DNA of 64,000 nucleotides from Agelaius tricolor (GCA_023055355.1 JALJCS010000001.1:100301381-100365380), one strand, 5' to 3'. Positions 40,501-55,500 are shown, counted from the first letter of the stretch. The notes: generated by a model from the sequence alone, not told the origin. Numbers and translations are program-made.

Positions 40501-43500
40501 TCAACTCACTTAACTGCATTATTTTAAAACTAGAATCAACCTTAATACAGATTGTACTTTCACTGTAAAGATCATCTGGTCTAAAACAAAAGCATGATTT
40601 CTATTTTGTGGAAGCATTTTGAAAACTTCATCAGGTATAATGAACACCTAATTACACTGATAGGTACAATTTCCAGTTCAAGAATTTGGGAATGATGTGG
40701 AATTTCAAAGTTTCACAGGCTAAAAACCAATTACTTCAGGAGACTTATGTGGTAGGAATTATTTTTTACAAATAATGAACCTAGCACCAAGGAACAGCTT
40801 TCAAATGATGCAGGAAGATCTCTTGTGATATCCATTTCCATTCTCTTTCCCCTTTCATATTTTTGAAGGATTGGGGGTGGGAGGGCAGGGATTGCTTGTT
40901 TGTTTTCGTGTGCATTTTTGTTTGTTCAGGTTTTTTTGTTCAATTTTTATTTCTTCTTTTCATTTTGTTTTATACTTATATAAACTATATTCAAGATATG
41001 TACTTTAACAAATAGTCTGGATGAAGAAAATCCAGAAAGACTGTAAGTGTATTAAAGAAAGTAGAAGTTCTTTGGTAAGACTAAAAATTTACTGAATTCC
41101 TAGGTTTTGAATTTCACAGAAGACAGACCTGACTTAAAAGTAACTCATGAAAACCTGATCATTTCAGCAATATATTTAAGAGCTAAATACGCTGACCTGC
41201 AAACCCTATTTCTTTAACCTAATACCTTACAGATCTCTTCCATAAGGTGATTCTAAGCAAAATTATACCTAACTTAGGTATGTCCCCACTCAGGCTATCT
41301 GCTGACTTACCTACTTGGTGGAACCCTATAAACATTACATGATGTGCTTAGAGCAACTCTCATTCTCCAGAACGGTAAATCAATGTTCCAGGTGGCTTGA
41401 TGCAGGTATGGTATTCAAAAATTACTGTTACCTCAGAGATGAAAGCTCTTATTAACAGCAGACATTTGAAACAAAAGAAGAAATAACTGTATGTTCTGTC
41501 CCTCCCTACTCAAAATATGTCAGGATTACATTCTGCTGAAGAAAATATTTTGATACAAAATGAGTCTGAGAAGTTTTAGAGGTCCATCAGATTGAGAAAA
41601 AGCCTATGATGATGTTTGCTAGATTTGAAGAAACTGGTTTTTAAAATAGTTTGGGATGAAAAATATTTTCTCCTTTTGAATTTTCTTTTTCTGAGCTGCA
41701 AGTACATTAATAGTATTACTTGTCACTAGCAAACAGCATCTGCCCATTTACTTCATAATTTTAATTAGAAAGGCAGAGGTTCCTTCATGTTTTGTCAGTA
41801 CCTCAATCTTTTCAGATTCATGTTCCAGCAAATTGCAAAAACAAGAAAGGTAATGTTAGGGCACAATTACTTCTGATGGTCTCAGCAGAGTAATACTACA
41901 GCATTTATAAACACAACAGAAAAACAAGAAAGAAGCAACAGGACTGCTACACAAAGCTCACTGCTCCTTTCTGAGAGCCTGGAGCCAAACATGCACAGGC
42001 AGGAAATATAAGGTGAGTCCCTATTTCATAACTGCAAAGGTCCACAGTGGGTGCTTTACACAGAACACATCTTGTACCTCTGCAATAAAATACTAGTAAA
42101 GCTCTGGGAACAATGGAACTGGTTACAAAAATTCCCCATGTGAGATTTTCTGCAAAAGCTGAAATAAATTCAAACCACACAGCCAAAGCATCATGCTTAA
42201 AGGGTGTTTTGGTGTCCTAAGGAATTAATGCCTGTGGTTCAAAAATAAAAGGAAACCAAGAATACACCATTCATGAAACCACAACTGCTATTAATTGAAT
42301 TTTTATTAAAATATATGTAATTTTTCCTCAGTTTGCAAATTCATGCATCGGAGACTAATTTGTTATATGAGGAAGATGGATTGCATCTAGTAACCAAAAC
42401 AAACTTTTGATTTGTATTTAGAAAATGGATATTTGCTGAAGAGATTAAACTAAAATGCACAAGATGCTGCACACCTTCAACTTTAAATTGACAGCACATG
42501 GAATTCTTCAGCTTAGCTCACACATATTAAGGGGGGTAATAGAGATGGTGTGCAAGTAAGGCACCAGGATAGGCATCCAGTATTAAATCTTTATTTTCCG
42601 GTCTATCAAATAAATAATGAAAATTTTAAAAGTCAACCCTACAATGAATTCCACTCAGAAAAGATCATTCTTCACTAAGACTACACACCAAGAGAGAGGT
42701 CATTCAAGCCAACTACTGTAAATGGAAGATTCATTTGGCTTCATTCCAGTCTTCACAACAAGGTTTCAGTTACACTGTATTTTAACACACACAACAAAAC
42801 TTTAAAATTCAGGATTCAGAAACCAAGACTACAAAAAGAATTAGGATATATCCATGATGTCTGTTCTATACAACACAATGTATTGTTTACAATTGTTTTG
42901 CTTAAACCTAGTTATACAAAATGGTAATAAAAACACTGGTGCTGCCTGCCTAAAAAAATTCACTATTTCTACTAATTGGGGCTTTTTTCCCACACTAGTC
43001 AAATGCAAAACTGTAACTTTTGAGGCTGGGAGAGAACATACTGATTTTGATACCAGTAATGTAGGTAATCCTTTTTACCATAAGGCCACTTTTACATCTC
43101 TGCCTGTTTCCCTCACTGGCACACAAATCTATGATTTGTAGCAATTATAATTAGGTAATGGGCAATGTTCAATCTAAATAGGGGAGTCAAGAAAAACTGA
43201 AGCCTGGTTTGAAGGCCCAAGGATGTCCTTTTGTACAGCTGTTAATTTTGACTGAAGCAGTTCTGGTATCTTGGACTAGTAAAACATCAAAGTTTCTGAC
43301 TGCAGATTGCTTCAAATCTGAAGTGCAGGACTTTTACCCATGTTGTAAGGCTGGATTGGAAGATGTAAAGCTGAAAGAGAAAGAAAAGTTTATTTTAAAA
43401 TATTAAATCATGCCACATTCAATGAGAGACTTGCTTTCATTGGACTTTAACATAAAAAAATTTTTTTGAAAGAAAAAAATTTTTAAAAGCTGACAAGTGA

Positions 43501-46500
43501 CAGCACACAGTACTATAGCTCACTGGGACTTCTGCATAGAGTATGCTGTATGCTACAGTTTCATCCCTTTAAAGAATCCCCTTGGTAGTCCACATGTCAG
43601 CATGAAAAGAGACACCTTAAAATCAGAAAGTAAGCGATGAAACATAAAAAGAGACAGAATAATTAATGCAAACCTACCACAACCTCTCTTATGATCCGAA
43701 TACTTCCTTTGGTGAGTTATTTGTAATAAATTAAATGCATTTCTTAGATGAAAAAGTCAGGACAATTTATTTTCTAAATATATGGACCATGTTTTAAAAT
43801 TACCTTCATATTCAAGTTATGTAACAGCAGCAAGTTTCCAGAGAAAATCATTATTGTAAAATGGGCAGAAACCACCTTACTCATAAAACAGCTTTTCATC
43901 ATAAAGCTATACTTGAGTGAAGCAAAATAAAAATCAGGAGCTGTCAAGAGTTATTCATCAGTGTGGGACAGCATTACAAAATCAGGATTTTAAGACTAAT
44001 TAATAATGCATTGCTACAGAAAATCATTTAGTTTCAAAACAACTGCTTCTCTTTAATCCTTCATGCTTGTGGCACATAGCAATTGGGAAAAATACCACAA
44101 AAGGACTCAAATCTTAACAAAAAAAACCCCTCAAAAACCCCAAACCAAACTATTCAAAAGAACACCCTAACCCCAAACTCCCCTAAGAGGAGTAAACCCT
44201 CTGTTCACTTTTTAAGGACTTCAACAAGTCCTTAAAGCAAGTCCCCCATCTGCACTTTGTCCCTTAATGTCACTGTTCACCAATCCTCTACAGATCTGTT
44301 GTAAACCTGCATTAACATTTCAACTGTTTCTCTGCTGCAGTCCAGCCAATGTTAAAGCAGGGACAAGATATTCATGGCATGGCAGCTTTAGCAGAATGTA
44401 TGTTCCACATCAGTGAAGTAGCATGGTTTGATACAAAGCTCAAATGAAATATGGTCTGTCAAAAAAAAAAAAATCTGCACTACCTTGTAAGAGACATGAG
44501 CAGTTCCACTTGCTTCCTTTTTGACAAAGTCTAACACAAGTGACATGATTTTTCAAGTTCTGAGCTTCTAGAAAAAAACCCATAAACCTATCTCAATCAT
44601 TAGCAGCAGATGTCCTTACATGGAATTTGCAGCATACGAAAAAGACACTGCAAACTTATTGCCTAAGTACTAAATTTCAATTACCCATCTTTTATGCCAG
44701 ATGTTTCTCCTCTTTCTTAAAGGCATAGTTTTCTTTGCTATTTATATTACAGGAACCCCCTCCAAATAGGAAGCAGCAGGAAGATAAAGAACCCTATGCT
44801 TTTTGAATTAAAGATGAATTCATGAAACATGCCAAACAGCAAAGCCAAAACCACTAAATTTCCTCAAAACCCTGAAAATAAAAGAGTATGTTTCCTAATA
44901 TTAATTACAAACCTGCACTAAAAATTATGCATATATAAAGAAACATATGTACATATTATATATAATCATTAAGGGAAGCTCCATTACCAGTGGATTCTAC
45001 ACACATTGCATGTTGCAGGATAAGCATAATATGCTTTATAAAGTGCATTAATAAGCACCTTGTATTTATGCTCATCTTTCATAAAAATATTTTAGACAAC
45101 TTATGGTATTCATTTGCTTGATTCCTTAATGCCACTGGTATTAATAATAATCTTGCCAATACTGCAGCATAGTAACATAATCCATTTAAAATCTACAAAT
45201 ACAATTATGTAACCATAAATAATCACAGTGGAGGCCTTCCTTTTGTTAATTATACATTACAATGTTGTTTTGTTTATACTGTCATTCAGGTTTTCTACAG
45301 CTGTGGGTGGAAAAGCACGATAACTTTTAATGTTGCAAGGCTTTTCACAGAGGAAGCAAGCAGTAACAGAGGCAGAAAATTTAAAAGCATCACCCATTAC
45401 TGTAAACTGATGACATCTTGCATAATCTGCTGCTTAACACACTCATACCACCTAATGGACGTTTACTAGAACTCAGGCACCATTATTATTCTAATTACTG
45501 TTCCTTGTGAAGAATGTTCTCACAACAAATTGTTTGTTGTATATGATGCACTCACGCCAGGCATCAACACCCTAAAAAAATATGCATTTGTAATTTAAAG
45601 ATGGCTGTAAGTTTGGAGCCTCAAGCTCCTTTCTCAACCACTCTCCTTTGTATTGGCTATGCAAATTGTATGATAACCTGGATCCACTATAATTTACTCA
45701 CAATTAGCACTATTTTTAAAATAAAAATCTCCTAATAATTTTTGGTATGGGTAAAAATGGTTTGCAGTTTGCATCCATCAGCCAAAGTACTTTTTTGTAC
45801 TACAGTTCTAAAGGAACACTTTAGCAATTATGTATAAGCAAGAAATCAAGAATACTGTACATTTGCTAAATCAACTTCAGCACTTTCCAATTAATTACCT
45901 TTTACAACATTACTAACTTTTCCTCCATATAAAAGCATAATTGAAATGTGGGGGGAAGGAATACCCTAAGTAAAATCTATTCCTGTATCACTTAAACTGG
46001 CCTCAGACCTCACAGAAAAATTATGTCTGACCATTCAAACTGGATTATCAAAGCCCAAGCAGCCACAAAACAAAACCAGAAAAAAACCCCACAAAACAAC
46101 AGCAGAAGAGAATCCTCTAACTCCCACAGGCTATTAAAAAAATCTTACTTGGAATTGTTGAAATCAAGACCAAGTCACCAAATTAAAGTTACAAACTTGC
46201 TCTGTAATGTTTTCTAGAACATCTGCTTAGAAACAGAGTGTCCCAAGTTGTACTGAATTATTAATCCAAAATTGATCAAATTTCTTGTTAAAGAAGATAA
46301 GTTACAAACAAGGGAGACAATCTGAAAAATGTGTGTTAGATTTTGTATACTTGTACAAGCAAGGAAACAGTTCAGACCTCCAGCTGCAGAGAATTTGAAC
46401 ATCTACAGTGAAAAGCAGAGAAATTTTACATTAGCAGATTTCTCAATGTATGCAGAGCTACTATCTTGCACTATGCTGAGAAATTATGTATTGTTTTTAA

Positions 46501-49500
46501 AATTCAACTATCTTTTAACGACCTTTAATCTGTCGTTAAAAAGTAACTATTGTTTGTGACAAAGCTTAGTATTTTCAGCATCATTAAGAATTTGAGTAGT
46601 AACTTCAATCTAAAAGTTTTCAATGTGATATGCATATCCATAGACACACACTTTTCATCTATAGGCAAATGAAAATTTTTGCATATGATTTATGTTATTA
46701 GCTGATTAGAAAACATCTGATAGCAATATGGGAACGCACTGGCAATGTCAAACATGTTGAAAATACTATGAGCAACAACAACTCAAACCCTGAAAATATG
46801 AAAAAATTTACTTTCAGATGTGCTGAAAATTACAAAAAGTCATCTGACTTGTGCAGAAACACAAGGCTTAGTTTTCATATGAAAGAGCAATTCTTTTTAG
46901 TTACATAGCAAAGATACATCACAATACATCAAGCAAACAGGCTGAGAGAGTTCTGAAGGCAAACACTGGCAACCCATTCTCTGAGTAATGAAAAAATATA
47001 TATAAAACAGCTATGACGGTTACAGCTCATAAACTTCAAGACAAATGGAAGAGAGAGCATGAAGTCATTGTTCAAAGCTCAGGTGCCAAACAATGATGAT
47101 CCATTAATAGAAAGCAAGCAAACATTGTCTCTTACAAAGCAAGATGTTCTAACTTGTAAACTTTTTTGATCATGTACACCTCATGTTCATAAAACAGAAT
47201 TCCTCCTTTCCCAAACCCACTGTATCTGCACTACAAGGTAAGCATACTTTGACTTTGCATGTGGCCAGCAAATTACTGCATGTGTTCCTAAAGATATAAA
47301 TTTACTCTATTTGCCACGTGCTGATCTGAAATAAAACAACATTGAAGTACCATCCTTCTACTCCTGTTCTAACAGGCAGAGTAAAATTACTCTGGGTCTG
47401 TGTAAGGCCTATGTAAGCATCGCCCTTTGGGAATTCTGTACACAAAGAAAGCTGATGCCACCATTTCAACACATTACCTTCAACCTGAATCAATTCTCCA
47501 AGCTTGGTATTACAATAACAACAACTGGCTTTACATTTATTAGAGAAAATACACAACGATTCTAGTGACTACTACTCTGCATACTGAATTTTAAATGTTA
47601 CTTTACAATGACATCCTGAAAAGCTCTTGGCAAATTACTTCCCAATTTGGGGCTGCAACTTCAGTTTAACTTCTTTTCCTATAAGCAATTTCAACCACAG
47701 CATTGAATAAAAGTCCCAAAATTCAAATTACCATAGAGCTATAAACAAAAATGTTGTTTCAGATCTTAGCTCTGCCTTTGAGATTTATTGAACATACAGC
47801 CATTTGACAGCATTTGTGTCTCACACTTTCTTATTTTCTCTTACACAATGAGAAAAAAAGGGTAAGAGTGACCAGCAAGGTGGTTTCAAAAGGGAAACAA
47901 AAATTCCTTGAAAAGTAGTCCAAACAGCAAATTAAAATCCCCTTTTCATTACAGTAAATGTTGATAGTTTTGATGGGTTTCCAAGAGACAGAATTCAAGT
48001 TTATCATCATACACTTCTTCTCTTTTGCACTGTACTACAAGTATTTTCTTTTTCTTGCTCGAATAATTAAATTAGGACAAAATGCCAAGGCACAGGAGAT
48101 AAAAATTTTGCTTCCTCTGGTATCTTAATAATAGCAAGTGAATCTGCAAGGTTTTAGTTATTTGTAGCACAAAACTATGAAGTAAAGTAATCTGAAAAAA
48201 ATAAAACTTTATTACTTAGACTAGTAATAACAAAAAGTCATGCACTGACAGTCTTAAATTTTCTGTTATTAGGCATGAAGCTCAATAGTGCAAGTTTCTT
48301 TATTCCACTACTGTGTCTCTCTCTCTTTTTGTTTTATATACAAAAATTCTGTGTTTATGTGCTAAAAATCTTTCTATGTTTAGCAAATCTGATTATCTTC
48401 TGCCGAAAGTGCTGGTTGTGTCCACAGTTTTGCTATGCAGACATAAAAAGTAACACAATTCCAACCAAAAACCCTAAAACGCTGAAGATAAACATTACAA
48501 AACTGATGATACCCATAATTACCATCTGTGGCAACTCATGGGCTGTCTCATTCCAACCTCAGCTGGTGATTCATACACTTTATTATTATTCTGGCAGCAC
48601 TAAGAACTGGCAATGCAAAATTGAGTTTGTTGAACTCAATCCTATATTGATGTGTATTCCTGTATCTTCTGTAATGCTACTTTGACTTTATAAACTAAAA
48701 TAAGTAGATATAACTGAGTCATTGCCACATCTCACACTGGTTAGATGCATTTAGCAATAAAAATTAAGACTTTCTGAACTCTAACAAGACATTGGGAAAA
48801 AACCAAACCACAGTGGGTTTTTTGGCAAAAATAGAAAGAATATAGCACAAGTCAAAGCTGCATTCTTAACAGCTATCAAGTATTTGAAATTCCAAATATC
48901 ATATTTTGCTTTAAAAATATCTACAGAAGCATTTTTTTAATGCAGAAAGTGACCTTTTGGGATGTAAACAATTTACTGAAATACAGGCTACTCATACAGT
49001 TTTACTGTCATGGTAATGCCTAAGATGACAAAAACTAAGGAAATGCAACCTGCTTAAAATTAAACACTCTAACAAAGACACAGATAATATGAGTCTTAAA
49101 AGGAATTTTTTAAAAAAATAAAACCCCATGGAACTAAATTTGAGCACCCCTTCAACCAGGTAATCCTCAGCCACCAGGCAGAGCAAACCTCTTATTAATT
49201 CTTTTAGTAGGCCACAATGATGCAGTTACTGTAGCTGCGCAGTAAATGAATTTTCCTGTATTTGTTTTTCAAATATGATACAATAAGTCAATAAAGCTCA
49301 GAAGGGCTTCTTAGATACACACAAATGGCAAAAAAAGCCCTCAGGTGCCAAAGGTAGTTGTTCCATATTTCACTCTGATGTATGGAGTTCTAAAGCACAA
49401 TGACTAAAAATTACTATTAAAACTTTCTCTCACATAAGCTAATCACAAATATCTTCAATTTGACATTAAAAAACCAAAAACTAGGCTAGCAGGTAAAGCA

Positions 49501-52500
49501 GCAACAGAAAATACTTCAGTATTAAAGGAATAAAGGATAAAGGAATAAAGGAATTCTCATTCTTGGACTAATAGATCATTAATGAAACTCAATGGTCTTT
49601 TTCAGCTCACTTACTGTGCAGAACAAGTTTTGCCACAGAGGGCTATTATCAACTTCAGATGCAACCTCATTATTAAGCTTAAAGGCAATTTCAGATATGC
49701 CCATGTGGAAGTTTTGTGGGGTTTTTCCATATTCTTCTTTCTCTCCTCCCTAGTAATTACTTAATTACAGTTACATGAAACCTCAGGGCACTGATTACAA
49801 AAAGTGAAAAAAAAAATCTCTATATCTCTACTATTAGGATTGGACTTATACTAGATAAAAGTCACATGCAAACAATTATTTGATTTTTTTGGTTTATGGT
49901 GATCCTTCCATTTCAGAGGCTTCTGGAAAGAAGGAAATGACAACCCGGAACACAGATATCCAATTTTTTTTCTTTGAAAAAAGTCAAGCTTAAAGTGCAT
50001 AATTAAACAGCATAGAAGAATTATACAGTCATCAAAATATGTACTCATATAACAAAACATTTGTATTCAAACTTTTGGGCCAAACTAGTTTCTAATGCTA
50101 GTTTAAATGATCAAAAAAAAGTGTATGAGTGCAAAGGAAATTAACTGACTGTATGACATACAGACTTGTATTGCCAGACTAGGACTTTGTTTTGGCATGA
50201 GCAGCGTAAAACATTTGGTGGAAGGAAAAAAATTACCTTCCAAGACCAGTAATAAATTCCTAAAACACATTGGCACACACACCTGTTACCATGTGGCTTT
50301 TTGCAAAAGCCACATTGTTTGCTGGGCACCCAAATATGTTTGCTTTCACTAGCAGAGGTATGTTCCAAGCCTTCCTTTTTAACAGTTGAAATGTTATCTG
50401 GAATGAACAAAGGAGGTTCATCAAGTGAAAGACTTTTGCTACTTCTTCTCTGGCGAGGTTGGAGATTTCTATCATTTCTTTTTGACTTGTTTTTTTCCTT
50501 ATCATCCTCCTTCAGATGTTCTACAACAGAGGGATCTTTAGTCTCTGCCTCTTCCTTTGTAGAGTTATTAGCTTTTAGCCCAGTTGCAAGTTGGTGTTTG
50601 CTGGCTTGCTTCTGACCAGGATGTGAAACATGACCTGACAATGAATGCACAGAGTGGTGGGTATCTTTAGAGCAGCTTTGATGAGTAGGAGATTTCTCAC
50701 TTGCTTTTTGAACTGATAACTTCTGGGCTTGCCCAGAAGCCTGGACTCGGGGTATTTTCTTTAGCTTTGTGTTGGTCTGTTTTTTTACAGTCACTCCTGA
50801 AATGCCACTCTTTGCTTTCAAACCCAGATCAGATTGTTTCTTTCTAATTTTAACTGGGTTACTTGGATGCTGATGACTCTCTTGCTCATCAGCATTTCGC
50901 TTCAGACTTGCTGAAGAGGAACTGTGAAGGCCCGAAACAGCAACAGCAGCTCTCGTTCTTGACCGAGTCGTTTCTTGTTGCACTGAACCTGATTTCTGCC
51001 GAGTACCTGCACTCAGATTTTGTTTATTCTGTACTATGGATTTACTATGCCGGGGCCTAATGTTCTTTTCACATTTTGTTGAAATACCAATTTGTCTCTC
51101 ATCATCCTGAAATTTTGATGCCTCTGGGCCTTCTACTTTAGTACTGTCGATCTGCTGCTGTACATTTTGGCTTGACTGGTCAACAACAGTGCTTTCTAAA
51201 ATGCTATTTCCTGGGTCAGCTGAAGTAAACTCTTTGCTTTTCAAGTCTTTATTATCACAGTCTGTACTGTCCAATAGTTTCTCAGATGGAGTTTCAGTTT
51301 TCTCCATTCCCTTGTCATCACCTCCAGTTTCTGTTACACATTCCTTTACTGACAATGCATTTTCATCAAGAACTTCCACGCTGTGGGAACCTGAACTGCA
51401 ATCAACCCCCTCTTTCACAGAGCTGGACGAATTTGAAAAGGTCTCACAAATTCCATCTGTATTCAAGCAAGCACTGGATGAATCATTATTGTTTCCAGTT
51501 ATTTCAATTTGATTATGTTCTTCTGCTTTCTTCTCTGATTCCTCTGCTTTATTATCAGTCTTTTCTTCTGAAGAATTTTCCAAGCCCATTGAATCAATCA
51601 CATCAGTTGTTTCATTTTTAACAGGAATCATTTCAGTATCTGCAGATACTGAACAAACTGACTCAGCACTCCCAGAGTCAGTGTTCATTGCAACCTCTAC
51701 TATTTCCTTTGTTTCCCCAGGAGAAGGAGAACAGGGCTCTGTTAAATTAGCACAACTTAACTCTTGGGGTGTTTCTTCAACTTTTGTCTGCTCAGGGGTT
51801 TCAGACTTTATTTCTTTCCCATCTTCAGGACCAGGCAGACATTTTTTATTATTTTGGGATGCTGTTACTGCTGCTGCTGCTCCTTCCAACTGTCCTGATC
51901 GTCTTGTACTACGCCTAACCTCCCTAGGCTGCTCCGTTTTCAAGCGTGCTGCAACATCTGTCTCTTTAACTGGACTTCTCTCTTGTTTCTGTCCATTTTT
52001 TGGAGCAGATCCACTTTTTACGGATGATTTCTTGGTATTAAGAGGAGGAGCAACATTCGAACGCTTGGCTAGCGTGCTCTGCCGCAGACTCCGTACTGGT
52101 TCTAGGAAGGGAAGAAGAAAATCTCTTAGCTATTCTGCTTCCTTCTTTTTGCAAATACAAGATTTGCTGAGAACAAAAGTGACTTACCTCAATTTAGCTT
52201 TCTGGATACAAAGAGGACTTATAAGTTAGTTATTTACTAAACTTAAAAACCTCCCCAAAACTAAACGACTCGCATTTCAATTTTACATGGACATATTTTG
52301 GATGTAAAATCCCATAATTCTAAAAGCCATGGAATTTCTAATTAGTATATACAAAACACAAGCGATGATAGAAAGACAATCCAAACTAACTCTACTTTTC
52401 TACCTCAAACAAAAATTGCACAAGCCATATTGTGATTAGAAATATAACTGAAGTTTAAAAATCTTTTAGAGAACAGTCTACAAATCTGAGATCCAGTCAC

Positions 52501-55500
52501 ATTCTCAGCTGACAACAACTTTTATATTTTCTAAACAAGTAACTATTCCAGTGGCTCTCTAAACAGCATAATCACCTGCTTTGTACCACAGGTTCTTGTT
52601 TAAATTCTAATTGTCATATTAAATAATTTTATCTTTTTAACTCAACCTGCTCTAGAGGGAATAAGCAGAGGAGTAAATAACTCCAGTTCAACAAATTAGA
52701 AATCCCGTAACTATAATAAATTAGCTAACAGAAAGAATTAAAATATTTTAATAAAATATTAAGTATCTTGAGATATTTGGATTAAAGACTTTCTGACTGC
52801 AATTACTATAACCTAATTAAAAGTAAAAAGAGAATATGCAAATAAAAATAGAATCAAAACTTTACCTGGAAATAAGAGACATGCTGACCTAATATTCCAA
52901 TGCTGTTTTGCAACTCCATCATGCTTTTGTTAGTGAAGAACAACATTAATAATCTTATGTACATGAAAGGATCAAAATCTCAAAAATTAGTTTAATGACC
53001 ATAAAGAAGACACTAAATATTTATTAAATAGGAATTCTAATTGACTCATACCCTATGGATGCCAGCTTCTAGCTGCAAGGCATGAAAAAGGAAGTTTCTA
53101 TATTGGAATTCACACAACCAAGTTAAATTTATAAATGTTAGGGTGGGATTTTAAAGATTTGATTTACTTCAAATGTGCAAACACAATCTATAATCACCTT
53201 GTGCCATTAAACGTGGTGATTTCCTCGGTGATGTGACTGATGCTTCTTCAGCACGGCTTCTCAAATTCCTATTAGGTAAAGCAAGCTCATCATCATCAAT
53301 GGTGTCATTACCACTCTCTTTAACTCCTTCTTCATCCATAGTATCATCAAGACCAGTAACTGGAAAAAACAAACAAACAAGAAAGAGCCTAAAACTTAAA
53401 ATGATCAAAAAGTGTTGCAGCTATAATGCTGAGCAAGACAGGGCAAGAGACATTAAAAAAATAAATAAACTGGCCATCTAAAATCAAACAAAAGAGAAAA
53501 AAATGAAGAAATAAAGGACAGAAAATTCCCATGTGAGGCAGTTTCAGTGTAGAAGAAGCTATCACCCACAGCTTAAAACTTCTGTAGATAGTCCTCATAG
53601 CTTTTTTGTGGACTCACATTTTTATTGGGTTTTTTTGCCACAGGAAGGTCCCCAGTCTTAGAGGATCAGCTGCCCCTCACTGTCCCTTCCCACCTAAGAG
53701 AAAGTGAAGAAAGGTAAACAGCAGAAAGAGCTGATCCAGAAGTGCGGAGTGTAAAAATCACAGTTTTCTGACAGGATACCATTTTAAAACTCTCAGCCCC
53801 ACCCATATCCCATATCTGTGCCTGTAATGTCTTTTTGGAAGAGCTTTAAGTGCAGCAAGCACTTAACCTCCCAGGAGAGACCGGGAACATTGTCACTGGT
53901 GAACTCCTATTCTCCACTAACCTGAGAAAGGTCCCAGAGGTTGCTCTTGAAAACAGGTTTCCTAAGAGGCAGTCAGGTCACTACACCAGCCATTCTCCTC
54001 ACTTGCTCTAAATTTGGTTCTTGCAGTGGTAGCCTCTCCTAGTTAAAGATCCTATGTGTGATTAATGAATCCTGGTTCCCATGAGATGCAAAATTTGTGA
54101 GATCAAGCCAAACATCCAAGTGACTTTACAAAACACACAGGAAGGTCTAACAAATATAACAGTGACTCCCAACAATCAAGTATGTCTGTTTTTCACTACT
54201 AAGACACAAACCTTGAAGCATTTTTAAGATAAACTCACATAACACATATAAGATATCTAAAAATTTCTAAATATTGCTCACTTAAAACTATATAAATTAA
54301 CACATCAATCAGAAAAGTAAAAAAGCAAGAAGTTAAATTAAAAATTGTTAGAATTTTTAGATCATCTCAGAAAATCTGTCAACTCCTGGTCCTTCTCAAG
54401 TTTGGTATAACTGCAATTTTTAAAAAAACAATGAAAAAACAAAGTAACCAAGCAACATGTTAGAATTTCTAATATTACAAATTTTTTTATCAGCCTCTTA
54501 AGGAAGGCTGATCATGGCACCAGGCAATCAGCATTCTGAACCTCTGTAATCAGATGGGTGCCAGGAGCTGAAAACTAGGGAGTTTCTTAGGCTAACAATT
54601 TATGGTCATTTATTTTATTTTAACCAATATTTTTAGTTACTGCATTGTACACATCAGTTACAAGGAAAAGTGTTTGTGGAAATTACTGTCCACTTCCACT
54701 CTCCAATCCACAGAGCCACCTCTTTATCTGTGTGTGTTTACAAACATACAGATATCACATGCAAGGTGCATGAGGCTGATAAATTTGGTCTTACTCCACT
54801 CAAGAGTGTTCCTTAATCCCTTATTTGCTATAAGCTACATACTGGACACACTAGCAAAAAGATAACATTGTAACTGCCCTATCAGACATTTTCCCAGTAA
54901 ATATCTAATGCTAGCTGTTGTCTAAGATGGAAACCTGAATGAGAAGGACCCTCACTCTAACTCCAGCTGCCCATTCTCATGCTCTCAAAGATTATATCCT
55001 CCCAGCAGCCCTGCACTTTGGTATTTGTGTTTTCATAGTGCTCCTGCAACACACAAAACTGGCTTTTGGGAACAGACTGTGACAAAAGAGACTCCTTTCA
55101 CATCCACTTCTGTTCTTTCTGTGAGAACTAAATTACTAAACTATTGAAGACAGCATGAAAAATAAAAACTACTAGGACAGCTTCTGAAACAACTCTGAGC
55201 ATATTAAAGGGCTGACATTAGTCTTGGGCTTTACAACGTTCTTGCTCAAGGGAATTTCTACACCCTCCCTTCTTAATAACAAGAGACACATTCAGTCCAT
55301 TATTGACAGACAGTGTGAAATATTAAAGTATTTTCATACTTACAAGACTCTGTGCTGTAGCTTTAATTTTACAGAGGAATTGAAGCACAGAATCTTGCTA
55401 ATTTCAAACCACCTGAGCTACAACTCAGCTAGTAAAGACAGTCTCATTAGGCCCCTGATGAGGAGCATTCCACATAGACCCTGCTGGGAAAAGAAAAATG

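Larger units (their letters stand above)
39716..50282 (-). other. PHF3: PHF3 intron 3 (about 10.6 kb, splits the PHD finger)
   Basis: The largest intron in the window, phase 2, from GTGTGT (50282) to TTTTCAG (39717-39716). It is AT-rich and nearly free of recognisable transposons. Small inverted repeats occur at 44211-44236 and 46513-46541 and a 15-bp tandem dimer at 49523-49552. The longest open frame (48275-48685 plus, 136 codons) is hydrophobic at its start and cysteine-rich but has no family match I can name. Confidence 0.85.

Noticed and set aside
51189..52229. Several plus-strand frames of 107-182 codons
   Set aside because: They are shadows opposite PHF3 exon 3, whose minus-strand frame matches PHF3.
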